Assembly (NCBI RefSeq): GCF_003149245.1
Contig: NZ_QGDL01000015.1
Span: forward strand, 1-64,000
Reading direction: 5' to 3'
DNA from: Faecalicatena orotica
GTDB taxonomy: Bacteria > Bacillota > Clostridia > Lachnospirales > Lachnospiraceae
DNA: 64,000 nucleotides
A model generated the notes under the pieces. The model was not told the DNA's origin, made no database searches, and saw nothing but the letters and a program-made list of their open reading frames with translations. A program made the translations under genes and the position numbers. How positions within the stretch are numbered: position 1 is the stretch's first letter; every line of letters starts with the position of its first letter. Positions 7,954 to 16,517 of this stretch are shown in pieces.

Positions 7954-9210
7954 ATGGAAAGTCGAAAAATTATTCAGGTGGAAGAAAAAGTACCGTTCAA
8001 AATGCTGGTGCCCTTGAGCATCCAGCATATGTTTGCGATGTTCGGGGCATCGGTTCTGGTTCCGTTTGTATTCGGAATTAACCCGGCGATTGTATTATTT
8101 ATGAATGGTATCGGAACAATGTTATTTATTCTGATTACAAAGGGAAAAGCACCGGCATATCTTGGCTCCAGTTTTGCATTCCTTGCACCGGCGGGGATCG
8201 TTATCAGCAAATGGGGCTATAATTATGCACTGGGCGGTTTCGTAGTGGTTGGATTCTTCGGGTGCATCCTGGCTCTGATTATCTACAAATTTGGCTCAGA
8301 CTGGATTGATATTGTGCTTCCCCCGGCAGCGATGGGGCCTGTTGTCGCATTGATCGGACTGGAACTTGCCGGAACGGCTGCTTCTAATGCAGGTCTGAAG
8401 GATGAGGTGATTGATTATAAGAATGTCATCGTATTTCTGGTGACCCTTCTGACGGCCGTGATCGGTTCTGTTGTATTCCGCAAGTTTTTATCGGTCATAC
8501 CGATACTGATTGCTATTATTGCAGGATATGTGGCGGCACTGCTTTGCGGGATCGTGGATTTTGCAGCGGTCGGGTCAGCGGCATGGTTTTCACTGCCAAA
8601 CTTCGCGACACCGAAGTTCAAATGGGAGGCTATCGTTATTATACTGCCCGTACTTCTGGTCATTGCATCTGAACATATCGGGCACCAGATTGTTACAAGC
8701 AAGGTAGTGGGAAGGGACCTGCTGAAAGACCCGGGTCTGCACCGCTCTTTGTTTGCAGATAATTTTTCAACAATGATCTCCGGATTCATCGGTTCGGTCC
8801 CGACAACCACATACGGTGAAAATATTGGTGTCATGGCCGTGACGAAAGTTTACAGTGTCTATGTCATCGGCGGGGCGGCAGTACTGTCTATAATATGCTC
8901 ATTTATCGGGAAAATGACGACCCTGATCAGTACGATCCCGGGGCCGGTTATCGGTGGTATTTCCTTCCTCCTGTACGGAATGATCGGTGCATCCGGTATC
9001 CGCATCCTTGTAGAGGCACAGGTAGATTACGGGAAATCCAGAAACATGGCAATGACCTCCATTATTTTTGTGACTGGGCTTTCCGGCATATCCGTACAGT
9101 TCGGAAGCATCCAGCTTTCTGGAATGGTACTCGCATGTGTAGTCGGAATGCTGATGGGACTGATGTTCTTCATCCTGGACAAGCTGAAACTGACGAACGA
9201 TAGAGAATAG
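7954..9210 (+). CDS. uraA: Uracil/xanthine permease (NCS2 family)
   Basis: 418 aa, about 12-14 membrane spans. The N-terminus 'VPFKMLVPLSIQHMFAMFGA' is the QHxxAMF signature of uracil permeases, and 'SEHIGHQI' and 'GSVPTTTYGENIGVMAVT' carry the conserved substrate-site glutamate region. It imports uracil with protons. ATG at 7954 is chosen for GGAGGG just upstream; GTG at 7927 and ATG at 7942 lack ribosome sites. No upstream uracil attenuator was recognised. A short perfect hairpin at 9230-9257 separates it from convergent argG. Confidence 0.9.
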   Translation: MESRKIIQVEEKVPFKMLVPLSIQHMFAMFGASVLVPFVFGINPAIVLFMNGIGTMLFILITKGKAPAYLGSSFAFLAPAGIVISKWGYNYALGGFVVVGFFGCILALIIYKFGSDWIDIVLPPAAMGPVVALIGLELAGTAASNAGLKDEVIDYKNVIVFLVTLLTAVIGSVVFRKFLSVIPILIAIIAGYVAALLCGIVDFAAVGSAAWFSLPNFATPKFKWEAIVIILPVLLVIASEHIGHQIVTSKVVGRDLLKDPGLHRSLFADNFSTMISGFIGSVPTTTYGENIGVMAVTKVYSVYVIGGAAVLSIICSFIGKMTTLISTIPGPVIGGISFLLYGMIGASGIRILVEAQVDYGKSRNMAMTSIIFVTGLSGISVQFGSIQLSGMVLACVVGMLMGLMFFILDKLKLTNDRE

Positions 9211-9229
9211 TTTCATATTCGAAGATAAA

Positions 9230-9257
9230 TAGGACGCTTGCCACGGCAAGCGTCCTA
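9230..9257. terminator. Hairpin between uraA and argG
   Basis: Perfect 13-bp stem TAGGACGCTTGCC with a 2-nt loop, followed by ACATTCATTC. Probable bidirectional terminator with a weak T-tract. Confidence 0.6.
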
Positions 9258-9295
9258 CATTCATTCATATTAAAAGTTTCTTTACAATATCCAGC

Positions 9296-10519
9296 TTATT
9301 TTTTGTTCAGCTCCGCCATTTTCATTGCGCGTACTTTTAACGGCAGTCCGAACAGGTTGATAAATCCTTCTGCATCATGGTGATCGTAAAGTTCACCGGT
9401 TGTAAAGCTTGCCAGAGATTCGCTGTACAGTGAATATGGGGAAGTAGTTCCGGCTTTGATGATATTACCTTTATACAGTTTGAATTTAACTTCACCTGTT
9501 ACATACTGCTGTGTCACATCTACAAATGCCTGAATTGCTTCGCGAAGTGGTGTGAACCATTTTCCTTCATATACGATCTGTGCAAACTTGTTGCCCATAT
9601 CTTTCTTTACTTCATAGGTAGCACGGTCCAGAACAAGCTCTTCTAACTGGTCGTGTGCTTCCATCAGGATGGTTCCGCCGGGAGTCTCATACACGCCACG
9701 TGATTTCATGCCTACAACACGGTTCTCAACGATATCGACGATGCCGATTCCGTGCTTTCCGCCGAGAGAGTTTAATTCAGTGATGATTTCGGAAACTTTC
9801 ATTTCTTTTCCATTCAGGCTCTTCGGTACACCAGCCTCGAATGTCATTGTTACATATTCGCCTTCATCCGGTGCTTTTTCAGGAGACACACCTAATACCA
9901 ATAAATCATCATAGTTCGGCTCATTTGCCGGATCTTCCAGTTCCAGTCCTTCATGGCTGATGTGCCACAGGTTACGGTCACGGCTGTAGCTGTGCTTTGC
10001 ATCAAACGGGAGGTCGATTCCATGCTGGTGGCAGTACTCGATCTCGTCTTCACGTGACTGCATGGTCCAAACATCTGTCATTCTCCAAGGTGCGATGATC
10101 TTAATGTCCGGTGCGAGAGCCTTGATTCCGAGTTCAAAACGAATCTGGTCATTTCCTTTTCCTGTTGCACCGTGGCAGATTGCAGTAGCGCCTTCTTTAC
10201 GGGCGATCTCAACAAGCCTTTTTGCGATGACAGGACGAGCCATAGAAGTTCCGAGTAAATACTTGTTCTCATAAACAGCGCCTGCCTTTACACATGGCAC
10301 GATATATTCGTCACAGAATTCGTCGATAATATTCTCTATGTATAACTTGGAAGCGCCTGATAATTTTGCTCTTTCTTCCAGACCGTCCAGTTCTTCTCCC
10401 TGTCCGCAGTCGATGCAGCAGCAGATTACTTCATAGTCGAAATTTTCCTTTAACCAGGGGATAATTGCGGTCGTGTCAAGTCCGCCTGAATACGCCAATA
10501 CAACTTTCTCTTTACTCAT
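9296..10519 (-). CDS. argG: Argininosuccinate synthase
   Basis: 407 aa, full length. The pyrophosphatase-type P-loop '[10 protein letters not shown]' lies at residues 9-18, followed by '[11 protein letters not shown]' and the '[13 protein letters not shown]' nucleotide/citrulline loop. It joins citrulline and aspartate with ATP to give argininosuccinate in arginine synthesis. Start ATG with AGGAGGC upstream. It stands alone; no argH is in the window. Its promoter (10612-10640) has a TATGCA-type ArgR-like half-site overlapping the -35, and similar sites precede argC, so arginine repression is likely. Confidence 0.97.
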   Translation of the reverse strand: MSKEKVVLAYSGGLDTTAIIPWLKENFDYEVICCCIDCGQGEELDGLEERAKLSGASKLYIENIIDEFCDEYIVPCVKAGAVYENKYLLGTSMARPVIAKRLVEIARKEGATAICHGATGKGNDQIRFELGIKALAPDIKIIAPWRMTDVWTMQSREDEIEYCHQHGIDLPFDAKHSYSRDRNLWHISHEGLELEDPANEPNYDDLLVLGVSPEKAPDEGEYVTMTFEAGVPKSLNGKEMKVSEIITELNSLGGKHGIGIVDIVENRVVGMKSRGVYETPGGTILMEAHDQLEELVLDRATYEVKKDMGNKFAQIVYEGKWFTPLREAIQAFVDVTQQYVTGEVKFKLYKGNIIKAGTTSPYSLYSESLASFTTGELYDHHDAEGFINLFGLPLKVRAMKMAELNKK

Positions 10520-10611
10520 TTCATTTGCCTCCTAAATGTATTTCATTTTTAATTATATATTTGGTCCGGCAGTGATTGCTGCCTTGTGTATGCCCCGTTG
10601 AGCTAACACAT

Positions 10612-10640
10612 ACTATACACCACTTTTTATATTTATGCAA
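10612..10640 (-). promoter_or_regulatory. argG promoter
   Basis: On the minus strand TTGCAT (10635-10640), a 17-bp spacer and TATAGT (10612-10617). The predicted leader is about 85 nt and includes a GGCAG/CTGCC hairpin at 10567-10582. The -35 hexamer overlaps a TTATGCAA site. Confidence 0.65.
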
Positions 10641-10728
10641 TAGAAAATGTGAAAAAATTCATTATATACATAAAATACAAATAAATATGCAAAAACCAAG
10701 AGATATTATGCAATGTTTATGCATAATA
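10629..10728. promoter_or_regulatory. Cluster of ArgR-like sites upstream of argG
   Basis: Four copies of an AT-rich (A/T)TTATGCA-like half-site: near 10629, 10681, 10703 and 10714. The last two lie back to back in TATTATGCAATGTTTATGCA. The same motif occurs four times before argC (26237-26313). ArgR of Firmicutes binds 18-bp AT-rich palindromes related to this; the assignment is by shared context, not by a matrix search. Confidence 0.5.
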
Positions 10729-10933
10729 TAATATACTGCGGGCCAGATACCGTAAATCACGTCATAAATATAGAAAGAGAACATGTGGCAGGCATCAGCA
10801 AAAAGTATATCCATTGCCCGAAGATAAGGAAGATATCACGGTTCAGAAACGTGTTCATTCAGGTAATGAGGGACTGGAGGAATATTTAAAGGGGATTTCG
10901 GTATATGAAATTGAGATAAATTTCGATGAATAG
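10719..10933 (+). pseudogene. Possible decayed small gene (frameshift)
   Basis: Two overlapping + frames read like protein. One starts ATG at 10719 (MHNIIYCGPDTVNHVINIER) and stops at 10889. A second frame, open across the same stretch, ends at 10933 with 'HSGNEGLEEYLKGISVYEIE'. Joining them with one frameshift near 10810-10830 would give a single protein of about 70 aa. No ribosome site is obvious at 10719 and no family was recognised. A strong terminator at 10954-10995 follows, as expected for a former gene. Low confidence. Confidence 0.3.
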
Positions 10934-10953
10934 ACACCACATACATGTGGGCG

Positions 10954-10995
10954 GAGTGTTATAAAATGACCGGATATGGTCATTTTATAACACTC
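10954..10995. terminator. Strong bidirectional terminator
   Basis: Perfect 18-bp stem (10954-10971 with 10978-10995) and 6-nt loop, followed by TTTCTTTTATT on the + strand. It sits between the decayed gene and the convergent membrane-protein gene. Confidence 0.8.
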
Positions 10996-11004
10996 TTTCT
11001 TTTA

Positions 11005-11331
11005 TTATAACTGTTTCTGCCGGGAGTCGGTATCGGTATAATGCACCTTAATTGTTTTATATTTATGGCCATTTTTCAGGCACATACGGGAATGGTACAT
11101 ATTGATTACAAGTGAGTCGGGTACGCCATTGATTCTCGCATGCTCCACTGCGATTTTCCGGGCAGCGTCCTCTGTCAGCCAGATTTTATATTCAACCACA
11201 TTCAGTTCTACGTCTTTTCCTGTGTCGGATAATGTACTCCGGTCGGTTACAATGATGTAATCCGGTGTGAGCTTCGTAATGATAATAAGGAAAATCCCAA
11301 TGAGTATGATTATGCAGCCTCTCTTCTTCAT
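11005..11331 (-). CDS. Small membrane-anchored protein, unknown
   Basis: 108 aa. Residues 1-25 are a positively charged start followed by one hydrophobic span (KKRGCIIILIGIFLIIITKL), likely an uncleaved anchor; the rest is a small extracytoplasmic domain rich in charged and beta-type residues (DYIIVTDRSTLS, LTEDAARKIAVEHAR). ATG at 11331 is preferred over an in-frame GTG at 11340 because AGAGGTG sits upstream at proper spacing. I do not recognise the family. It is a lone gene, convergent with the terminator at 10954-10995. Confidence 0.6.
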   Translation of the reverse strand: MKKRGCIIILIGIFLIIITKLTPDYIIVTDRSTLSDTGKDVELNVVEYKIWLTEDAARKIAVEHARINGVPDSLVINMYHSRMCLKNGHKYKTIKVHYTDTDSRQKQL

Positions 11332-11531
11332 AAAAAACACCTCTGCTTAAAATGTAGTGAAATAAAACAAGCCCGGAATCGGATGATTCTGAGCTCTCTT
11401 TAGTGATGGAAAAAGCTAAAGGTGGTGAGGAGATTAGCTCCTTTCATATTAAGTAAACACCTCAAAAAAATAAAACTTACGCGGGTTTGATAGAAATTAT
11501 AAGACCTTTTTGGCGGCATCATAATCTTGGG

Positions 11532-11548
11532 ATTAACCATTGGTTAAT
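11532..11548. promoter_or_regulatory. Palindrome upstream of XRE regulator
   Basis: ATTAACCA-T-TGGTTAAT is a perfect palindrome; a looser TTAATGGA..TCCATT pair follows at 11552-11579. It lies about 130 bp before the XRE-family gene and could be its operator. Otherwise 11341-11675 shows no gene. Confidence 0.4.
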
Positions 11549-11675
11549 TTTGTTAATGGAATTTAACGATTAATCCATTGTGGGTTATCCCGGTGTCTGC
11601 TATTCTGTAACCAGAAAGGAAGAAAATACAAAAAGAAAAGCGGCATAATTTTAAACCGTTTTGGGAGGCATGATT

Positions 11676-12776
11676 ATGAAAATACACGAAATTATCCGGA
11701 AACAGAGAAAGGAAAGAGGGCTGACGCAGGAGGAACTTGCAAGGTATCTCGGTGTCTCTGCACCGGCGGTCAACAAGTGGGAGAAAGGGCAGAGCTATCC
11801 GGATATTACGCTGCTTCCGGTAATGGCTGCTTATTTCAATATGAGCGTAGATGAACTTCTCGGCTACGAGCCGCAGATGATAAAGCAGGATATTGAAAAG
11901 CTATATCACAGGCTTGCGAAAAGGTTCAGCAGTGAACCATTTGAAGTGGTAAAGGCGGAATGCGATGAATATGTCAAAAAATATCATTCCTGTTTCCAAT
12001 TGCTTCTACAGATGGCGGTACTATACGTCAACCACGTTCCACTGGCGCCGGCCCCAAAGGAGATTCTGGAGGAAGCCATCACACTTTTGGACTGTGTCAT
12101 CGAAGACTGCGGCGAAGTCCAGCTTGTAAAAGAGGCAGTCATCACAAAAGGAGGGTGTTACCTTATGATGGAAAATCCGCAGGAGGTTCTGGACCTGCTA
12201 GGAGGTGAGGTTCATGCGATTATGCAGGATGCGGAGATGCAGGCTCAGGCTTTCCAGATGAAAGGTGACATGGAGAAGGCAAGGGAGGCGCTTCAGGTCA
12301 GCATGTACCAGCATCTTCTGATGTTTGTGGGAGATTCGGCACTGCTGGTTTCCTGGGAAACAGAATCACCTGCGAAGGCAGATGAAGTGATCCGGCGAAC
12401 TCTTAAGGTTATGGAAATCTACCAGATTGACAAACTGCATTTCAATGTCATGGCGCAGGTATATCTGTCATTTGCACAGCATTACTGCATTGTAAAAAGG
12501 CCGGAAGATGCGGTGGATATACTAGAGAGGTATGTAAATGTTTTTCTAAATCAGGAACATGCACTCGAGCTGCATGGGGATGAATATTTTGACAAGATTG
12601 ACAACTGGCTGTCGAACCTGACTCTTGGAAAAGAGCCGCCCCGCAGTGAGGCAGTCGTGAGGCAGAGTGTTCTTGGGACCGTTGCGGAAAACCCGGTATT
12701 TGCATGTTTAAAAGACAATGCCAGATACCGGCATCTTGTAAAGCGTCTTGAGGAATATTGCGGCAGAACGAATTAG
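11676..12776 (+). CDS. XRE-family transcriptional regulator with long C-terminal domain
   Basis: 366 aa. Residues 1-60 are a Cro/C1-type helix-turn-helix ('RKERGLTQEELARYLGVSAP' then 'VNKWEKGQSYPDI'). The remaining 300 residues are helical and TPR-like, with repeats such as 'EAITLLDCVIEDCGE' and 'KAREALQVSMYQHL', probably sensing a ligand or peptide. The ATG at 11676 follows GGGAGG; a TTG at 11661 is less likely. It precedes an ABC exporter (12851-14732), which it may regulate. A paralog of similar architecture is at 20346-21422. Confidence 0.8.
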   Translation: MKIHEIIRKQRKERGLTQEELARYLGVSAPAVNKWEKGQSYPDITLLPVMAAYFNMSVDELLGYEPQMIKQDIEKLYHRLAKRFSSEPFEVVKAECDEYVKKYHSCFQLLLQMAVLYVNHVPLAPAPKEILEEAITLLDCVIEDCGEVQLVKEAVITKGGCYLMMENPQEVLDLLGGEVHAIMQDAEMQAQAFQMKGDMEKAREALQVSMYQHLLMFVGDSALLVSWETESPAKADEVIRRTLKVMEIYQIDKLHFNVMAQVYLSFAQHYCIVKRPEDAVDILERYVNVFLNQEHALELHGDEYFDKIDNWLSNLTLGKEPPRSEAVVRQSVLGTVAENPVFACLKDNARYRHLVKRLEEYCGRTN

Positions 12777-12777
12777 G

Positions 12778-12823
12778 GCGTGTTTGATAAATCAGCCGTA
12801 TACATGATTCATCTAACAGGCTT
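12778..12823 (+). other. Imperfect hairpin between XRE gene and ABC operon
   Basis: The arm GCGTGTTTGATAAATCA pairs, with three mismatches, with TGATTCATCTAACAGGC across a 10-nt loop. A hairpin built on the same GTGTTTGA arm occurs at 32851-32908, also in a gap inside a gene cluster. Role unknown. Confidence 0.4.
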
Positions 12824-12850
12824 CAGAAGGAAAATCAGGAGGTAGAAATT

Positions 12851-13054
12851 ATGAGTACACTTATGGAATATTTACCGGTCCTTTTACCGGTGATTATCAT
12901 ACAATTAGTTTTAATGCTGACGGCGCTTGTCCATGCACTGCGCCATCCGCATTACCGTTTCGGAAACAGAATCATATGGGTTCTTGTGATCGCATTCGGA
13001 CAGATGATCGGACCCATCATTTATTTTGTAATCGGAAGAGGGGAAGAGGAATGA
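12851..13054 (+). CDS. PLDc_N-type small membrane protein
   Basis: 67 aa with two membrane spans (residues about 8-30 and 42-62) and the 'ALRHPHYRFGNRIIWVLVI' segment of the phospholipase-D N-terminal-like domain family (PLDc_N), which lacks catalytic residues. AGGAGGT precedes the start. Its stop overlaps the start of the ABC ATPase by 4 bp (ATGA), so it is the first gene of the exporter operon and may be an accessory membrane subunit. Confidence 0.75.
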   Translation: MSTLMEYLPVLLPVIIIQLVLMLTALVHALRHPHYRFGNRIIWVLVIAFGQMIGPIIYFVIGRGEEE

Positions 13055-13968
13055 ACATACTTGAAATAGAAGGCCTGAGAAAAAAGTTTGGTGCCCATCA
13101 GGTTCTGGACGGGTTAAACATAGTGGTACCGGAGCATTCCGTTTTTGGATTTCTCGGAAAAAACGGTGCAGGAAAAACGACTACTATGAAAATCGTACTG
13201 GGACTTCTGAAGGCAGATGCCGGGGAGGTCCGTGTGCTGGGTGAAAAAGTGGAATACGGCCAGACCAGTACAAACAGGTTTGTCGGTTATCTGCCGGATG
13301 TGCCGGAGTTCTACAGTTACATGACACCAAAAGAGTATTTAAGACTCTGCGGCCGCATCACAGGAATGACAGACAAACAGATTATGAGGAAGAGTGAGGA
13401 ACTTTTAGAACTCACGGGACTAAAAGGTGTAAAAAAGAGAATTGGCGGTTTCTCCAGAGGGATGAAACAGCGTCTCGGAATTGCACAGGCGCTGTTTAAC
13501 GAGCCAAAGCTTTTGATCTGTGATGAACCTACTTCGGCACTTGACCCTGTCGGGCGCCGCGAAGTGCTGGATATTATGGAACAAGTCAGGGAAAAGACAA
13601 CGGTGATCTTTTCAACACATGTACTTTCAGATGTAGAGAGGATCTGCGACAGGGTGGCTGTATTGAATGACGGGAAGACGGTTATGGAAGGGACTCTCGG
13701 TGAAATTAAAGAAAGACACAGGAAAAACAGCCTGCTTATAGAATTTACAAGGAAAGAAAGCATGGACCGGTTCATGGAGGAACCTTTGTTCAGACAACTA
13801 CTGAAGCAGTCGAAGCGTGAAGGGAGCCAGATCATCATCCATACAAAAGATATAGAGCAGGCAGAGGCGGAAATCATCCGCGGACTTAACGAGACCCGGC
13901 TCATGCCTTCCCGTCTGGAGATACTGGAACCATCATTAGAGGGATTATTTATGGAGGCGATACAATGA
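13051..13968 (+). CDS. ABC transporter ATP-binding protein
   Basis: 305 aa. Walker A 'GKNGAGKTT' at 36-44, signature 'FSRGMKQRLG' near 134-143 and Walker B 'LLICDEPTSALDP' near 154-166 are all intact, so the ATPase should be active. The C-terminal extension after residue 220 is typical of ABC-2 exporter ATPases. The start ATG at 13051 overlaps the previous stop (ATGA) and has GGGAAGAGGA upstream; a longer reading frame to 12976 is an artefact of the overlap. It energises the permease encoded next, with a 4-bp overlap. Substrate unknown. Confidence 0.9.
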   Translation: MNILEIEGLRKKFGAHQVLDGLNIVVPEHSVFGFLGKNGAGKTTTMKIVLGLLKADAGEVRVLGEKVEYGQTSTNRFVGYLPDVPEFYSYMTPKEYLRLCGRITGMTDKQIMRKSEELLELTGLKGVKKRIGGFSRGMKQRLGIAQALFNEPKLLICDEPTSALDPVGRREVLDIMEQVREKTTVIFSTHVLSDVERICDRVAVLNDGKTVMEGTLGEIKERHRKNSLLIEFTRKESMDRFMEEPLFRQLLKQSKREGSQIIIHTKDIEQAEAEIIRGLNETRLMPSRLEILEPSLEGLFMEAIQ

Positions 13969-14732
13969 GGGCATATGCAGCATTTACAGCAAAAGAATTT
14001 ACCGAATATACAAGAACATACAAACTGCTGGTAATCGGACTGGTATTCCTTCTGTTTGGAATTTCAAGCCCGCTGGCGGCCAAATTTATGCCGGAGATCA
14101 TTAGCCAGTTCATGCCGGCGGGAATTGAGATTACAATTACAGAACCTGCGGCACTGGATTCCTGGATGCAGTTTCTAAAAAATATTTCCCAGATCGGTGC
14201 CTTTGTTCTGGTCATTCTGCTGAGTGGAATCATGGCAGGAGAGTACTCCAGAGGAACATTGATCCACATTCTGACAAAAGGACTTTCAAGGAAGACCGTC
14301 ATCCTTTCTAAGTTTACGGCTGCCGCACTGTTATGGACGGGCGCATATCTGTTATGTTTTGGTGTGGCTTATGGCTACACATGGTATTTCTGGAGGAAGA
14401 CCGTGAATACGCCCGGACTTGCTGAGGCAATTACGGCGTTGTGGGTATTCGGCATCCTGCTTACGGCGATAACCGTACTGGGCGGGGTTCTGGTCCGGTC
14501 ATCTTACGGAACACTGCTCTTTACCGGGGCTTTGGTCGTCATCCAGATCCTTCTGAATATGCTGCCTGACGTACAGGATTACAACCCGATACAGCTGGCA
14601 AATGGAGGGACGCCACTGATGCAGGGCCAGTTGGAAAGTGGAAGCCTGATTAAACCGATGATTGTGGCGGCAGCGGGAATTGCCATATGCATCATCGCGG
14701 CATGTGCAGCTTTCAATAAGAAAAAACTATAG
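13965..14732 (+). CDS. ABC-2 type transporter permease
   Basis: 255 aa with about six membrane spans: residues 21-41, 85-105, 120-145, 160-180, 185-205 and 230-250. The pattern 'IMAGEYSRGTL' followed by 'LTKGLSRKTVILSKF' is characteristic of ABC-2 exporter permeases. Start ATG overlaps the ATPase stop (ATGA), so the PLDc_N protein, ATPase and permease are translationally coupled. Exported substrate cannot be told from sequence. A long terminator follows at 14784-14840. Confidence 0.85.
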   Translation: MRAYAAFTAKEFTEYTRTYKLLVIGLVFLLFGISSPLAAKFMPEIISQFMPAGIEITITEPAALDSWMQFLKNISQIGAFVLVILLSGIMAGEYSRGTLIHILTKGLSRKTVILSKFTAAALLWTGAYLLCFGVAYGYTWYFWRKTVNTPGLAEAITALWVFGILLTAITVLGGVLVRSSYGTLLFTGALVVIQILLNMLPDVQDYNPIQLANGGTPLMQGQLESGSLIKPMIVAAAGIAICIIAACAAFNKKKL

Positions 14733-14783
14733 GGAACAGGACACGTGGAATGATTACGCAGCCATTTTCCGTGTTTTAACCGG

Positions 14784-14840
14784 ACCGGGGAAGTCTCCCG
14801 CTTCTATGTCAAAGAGACATAAGCGGGGACTTCCCCGGTT
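14784..14840 (+). terminator. Long hairpin terminator
   Basis: A 20-bp arm at 14784-14803 pairs with 14821-14840 with one bulge; an inner ATGTC/GACAT stem closes the loop. It is followed by CTGTTAATTTCTT, a weak T-tract. Confidence 0.65.
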
Positions 14841-14913
14841 CTGTTAATTTCTTATGGAAAACTTCCTGCGTGAGTAGTATAATCAGGTTATTACTACCGA
14901 GAGGAGAACGCAG

Positions 14914-15945
14914 ATGATTTATTTCAATTGTGATTATAACGAGGGCGCTCATGAGAAAGTGCTGGAAAGACTGAGCAAAACGAATATGGAACAGACTGCC
15001 GGATATGGGGAGGATGAATACTGCGGGCAGGCCAGGAAGCTGATTTGCAGGCTTTGTAAGGATGACAGCCTGATGGTACAGTTCCTGGTAGGCGGCACAC
15101 AGGCTAATATGACGGTAATCTCCGCGGCGCTGCGCCCGCATCAGGGGGTATTATCGGCTGATACAGGGCATATCAATGTCCATGAGACAGGTGCGGTTGA
15201 ATCTACCGGACATAAGGTGCTCTCACTTCCGTCTGTGGATGGGAAGATTACGGCAAAACAGGTGGAAGATGCATACAGAAGCCATGTGGAGGAAGACAGT
15301 TTTGAACATATGGTCCAGCCGAAGATGGTATACATATCCAACCCGACAGAACTCGGGACCATCTACAGTAAGGCAGAGCTGGAGGCTCTTTCACAGGTGT
15401 GCAGGAAGAACGGGCTTTATCTGTTTATGGATGGCGCAAGGCTTGGATATGGCCTGACTTCGAAAGAGAATGATCTGGATCTGGAACAGATTGCGAAGCT
15501 GTGTGATGTATTTTATATAGGGGGGACAAAGGTTGGCGCGCTGTTCGGGGAAGCGGTTGTCATTTCGAATCCGGCGCTGAAAGAGGATTTCCGCTATATG
15601 ATCAAGCAGAAAGGCGGGATGCTTGCCAAGGGAAGGCTTCTCGGGGTACAGTTTCTGGCCCTTTTGGAAGACGGACTCTATTTCGAGATTTCCAGACATG
15701 CGAATGAACTGGCAGAGGAGATCCGCGATGCCTGCAAAAAAGCCGGTTATCTGTTTCTGGTTGAGAATCCGACAAACCAGATATTCGTGATCCTGCCGGA
15801 TGTAAAGCTTGCAGAACTAGGGAAAAACTATAGTTTCTGTTATCAGGAGCGCGTGGATGAAGCCCACAGTGCCGTCCGTATCTGCACGAGCTGGGCAACG
15901 AGCAGGGAAAGTGTGGAGAAACTGATAAAGGACATTGAAGGTTAG
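14914..15945 (+). CDS. Threonine aldolase family protein (low-specificity L-threonine aldolase)
   Basis: 343 aa, PLP-dependent fold type I. The PLP lysine is Lys206 in 'YIGGTKVGALFGEA', and 'FMDGARLGYGL' (Asp173, Arg176) forms the cofactor pocket. It cleaves threonine or allo-threonine to glycine and acetaldehyde. The ribosome site GAGAGGAG is well placed. The stop is 7 bp before the signal peptidase start, so the two may be co-transcribed, though no functional link is evident. Confidence 0.9.
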   Translation: MIYFNCDYNEGAHEKVLERLSKTNMEQTAGYGEDEYCGQARKLICRLCKDDSLMVQFLVGGTQANMTVISAALRPHQGVLSADTGHINVHETGAVESTGHKVLSLPSVDGKITAKQVEDAYRSHVEEDSFEHMVQPKMVYISNPTELGTIYSKAELEALSQVCRKNGLYLFMDGARLGYGLTSKENDLDLEQIAKLCDVFYIGGTKVGALFGEAVVISNPALKEDFRYMIKQKGGMLAKGRLLGVQFLALLEDGLYFEISRHANELAEEIRDACKKAGYLFLVENPTNQIFVILPDVKLAELGKNYSFCYQERVDEAHSAVRICTSWATSRESVEKLIKDIEG

Positions 15946-15952
15946 GGGATTT

Positions 15953-16486
15953 ATGAAGAAAGATATAAAAAGAGATGAGATTCTGCATGAACTGCTGGAG
16001 TATCTGAAGGTGATAGCGATAGCCGTGGCATTTGTTTTCGTTGTAAATAGGACACTGATCGTAAATGCACAGGTCACTTCCGGCTCAATGGAAAGTACGG
16101 TCATGACAGGCAGCCGTGTGCTCGTAAACCGGCAGGCATATTTATTCCATGATCCGGAACGGGGGGATATTGTCACATTTAACTGCCCGGACGATCTGGG
16201 GAAAGAATATATGAAGCGGATTCTCGCACTTCCCGGGGAAACCATTGAAGGGAAAGACGGTATGGTCTATATCGACGGGAAGAAGCTGGAAGAACCATAT
16301 ATTAAGATACGGTTTGAACATGATTTCGGGCCGTTTCAGGTTCCGGCAGATTCTTATTTTATGATGGGGGATAACAGGAATAACTCATGGGATTCCCGGT
16401 TCTGGCTGAACAAGTATGTGAAGAAGTCGGATATTATCGGAAAGGCGGAATTCGAGTACTTTCCGGAAATTAAAAAGTTCTTTTAG
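15953..16486 (+). CDS. lepB: Signal peptidase I
   Basis: 177 aa. One N-terminal membrane span (residues about 19-38) is followed by box B 'TSGSMESTV' with catalytic Ser45, box D 'YMKRILALPGE' with Lys88, and box E 'GDNRNNSWDSR'. It is a type I signal peptidase that removes Sec signal peptides on the outer membrane face. The start at 15953 has AGGGGA upstream; a longer in-frame start at 15935 lies inside the previous gene. Length is normal for Firmicutes SipS-type enzymes. Confidence 0.92.
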   Translation: MKKDIKRDEILHELLEYLKVIAIAVAFVFVVNRTLIVNAQVTSGSMESTVMTGSRVLVNRQAYLFHDPERGDIVTFNCPDDLGKEYMKRILALPGETIEGKDGMVYIDGKKLEEPYIKIRFEHDFGPFQVPADSYFMMGDNRNNSWDSRFWLNKYVKKSDIIGKAEFEYFPEIKKFF

Positions 16487-16517
16487 AGAAGCGGCAGACA
16501 TCAAAGAGGGAGGAAAC

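Noticed and set aside
8415-8834. Minus-strand gene of 139 aa
   Set aside because: It is the antisense shadow of uraA, with no ribosome site and no sensible composition.
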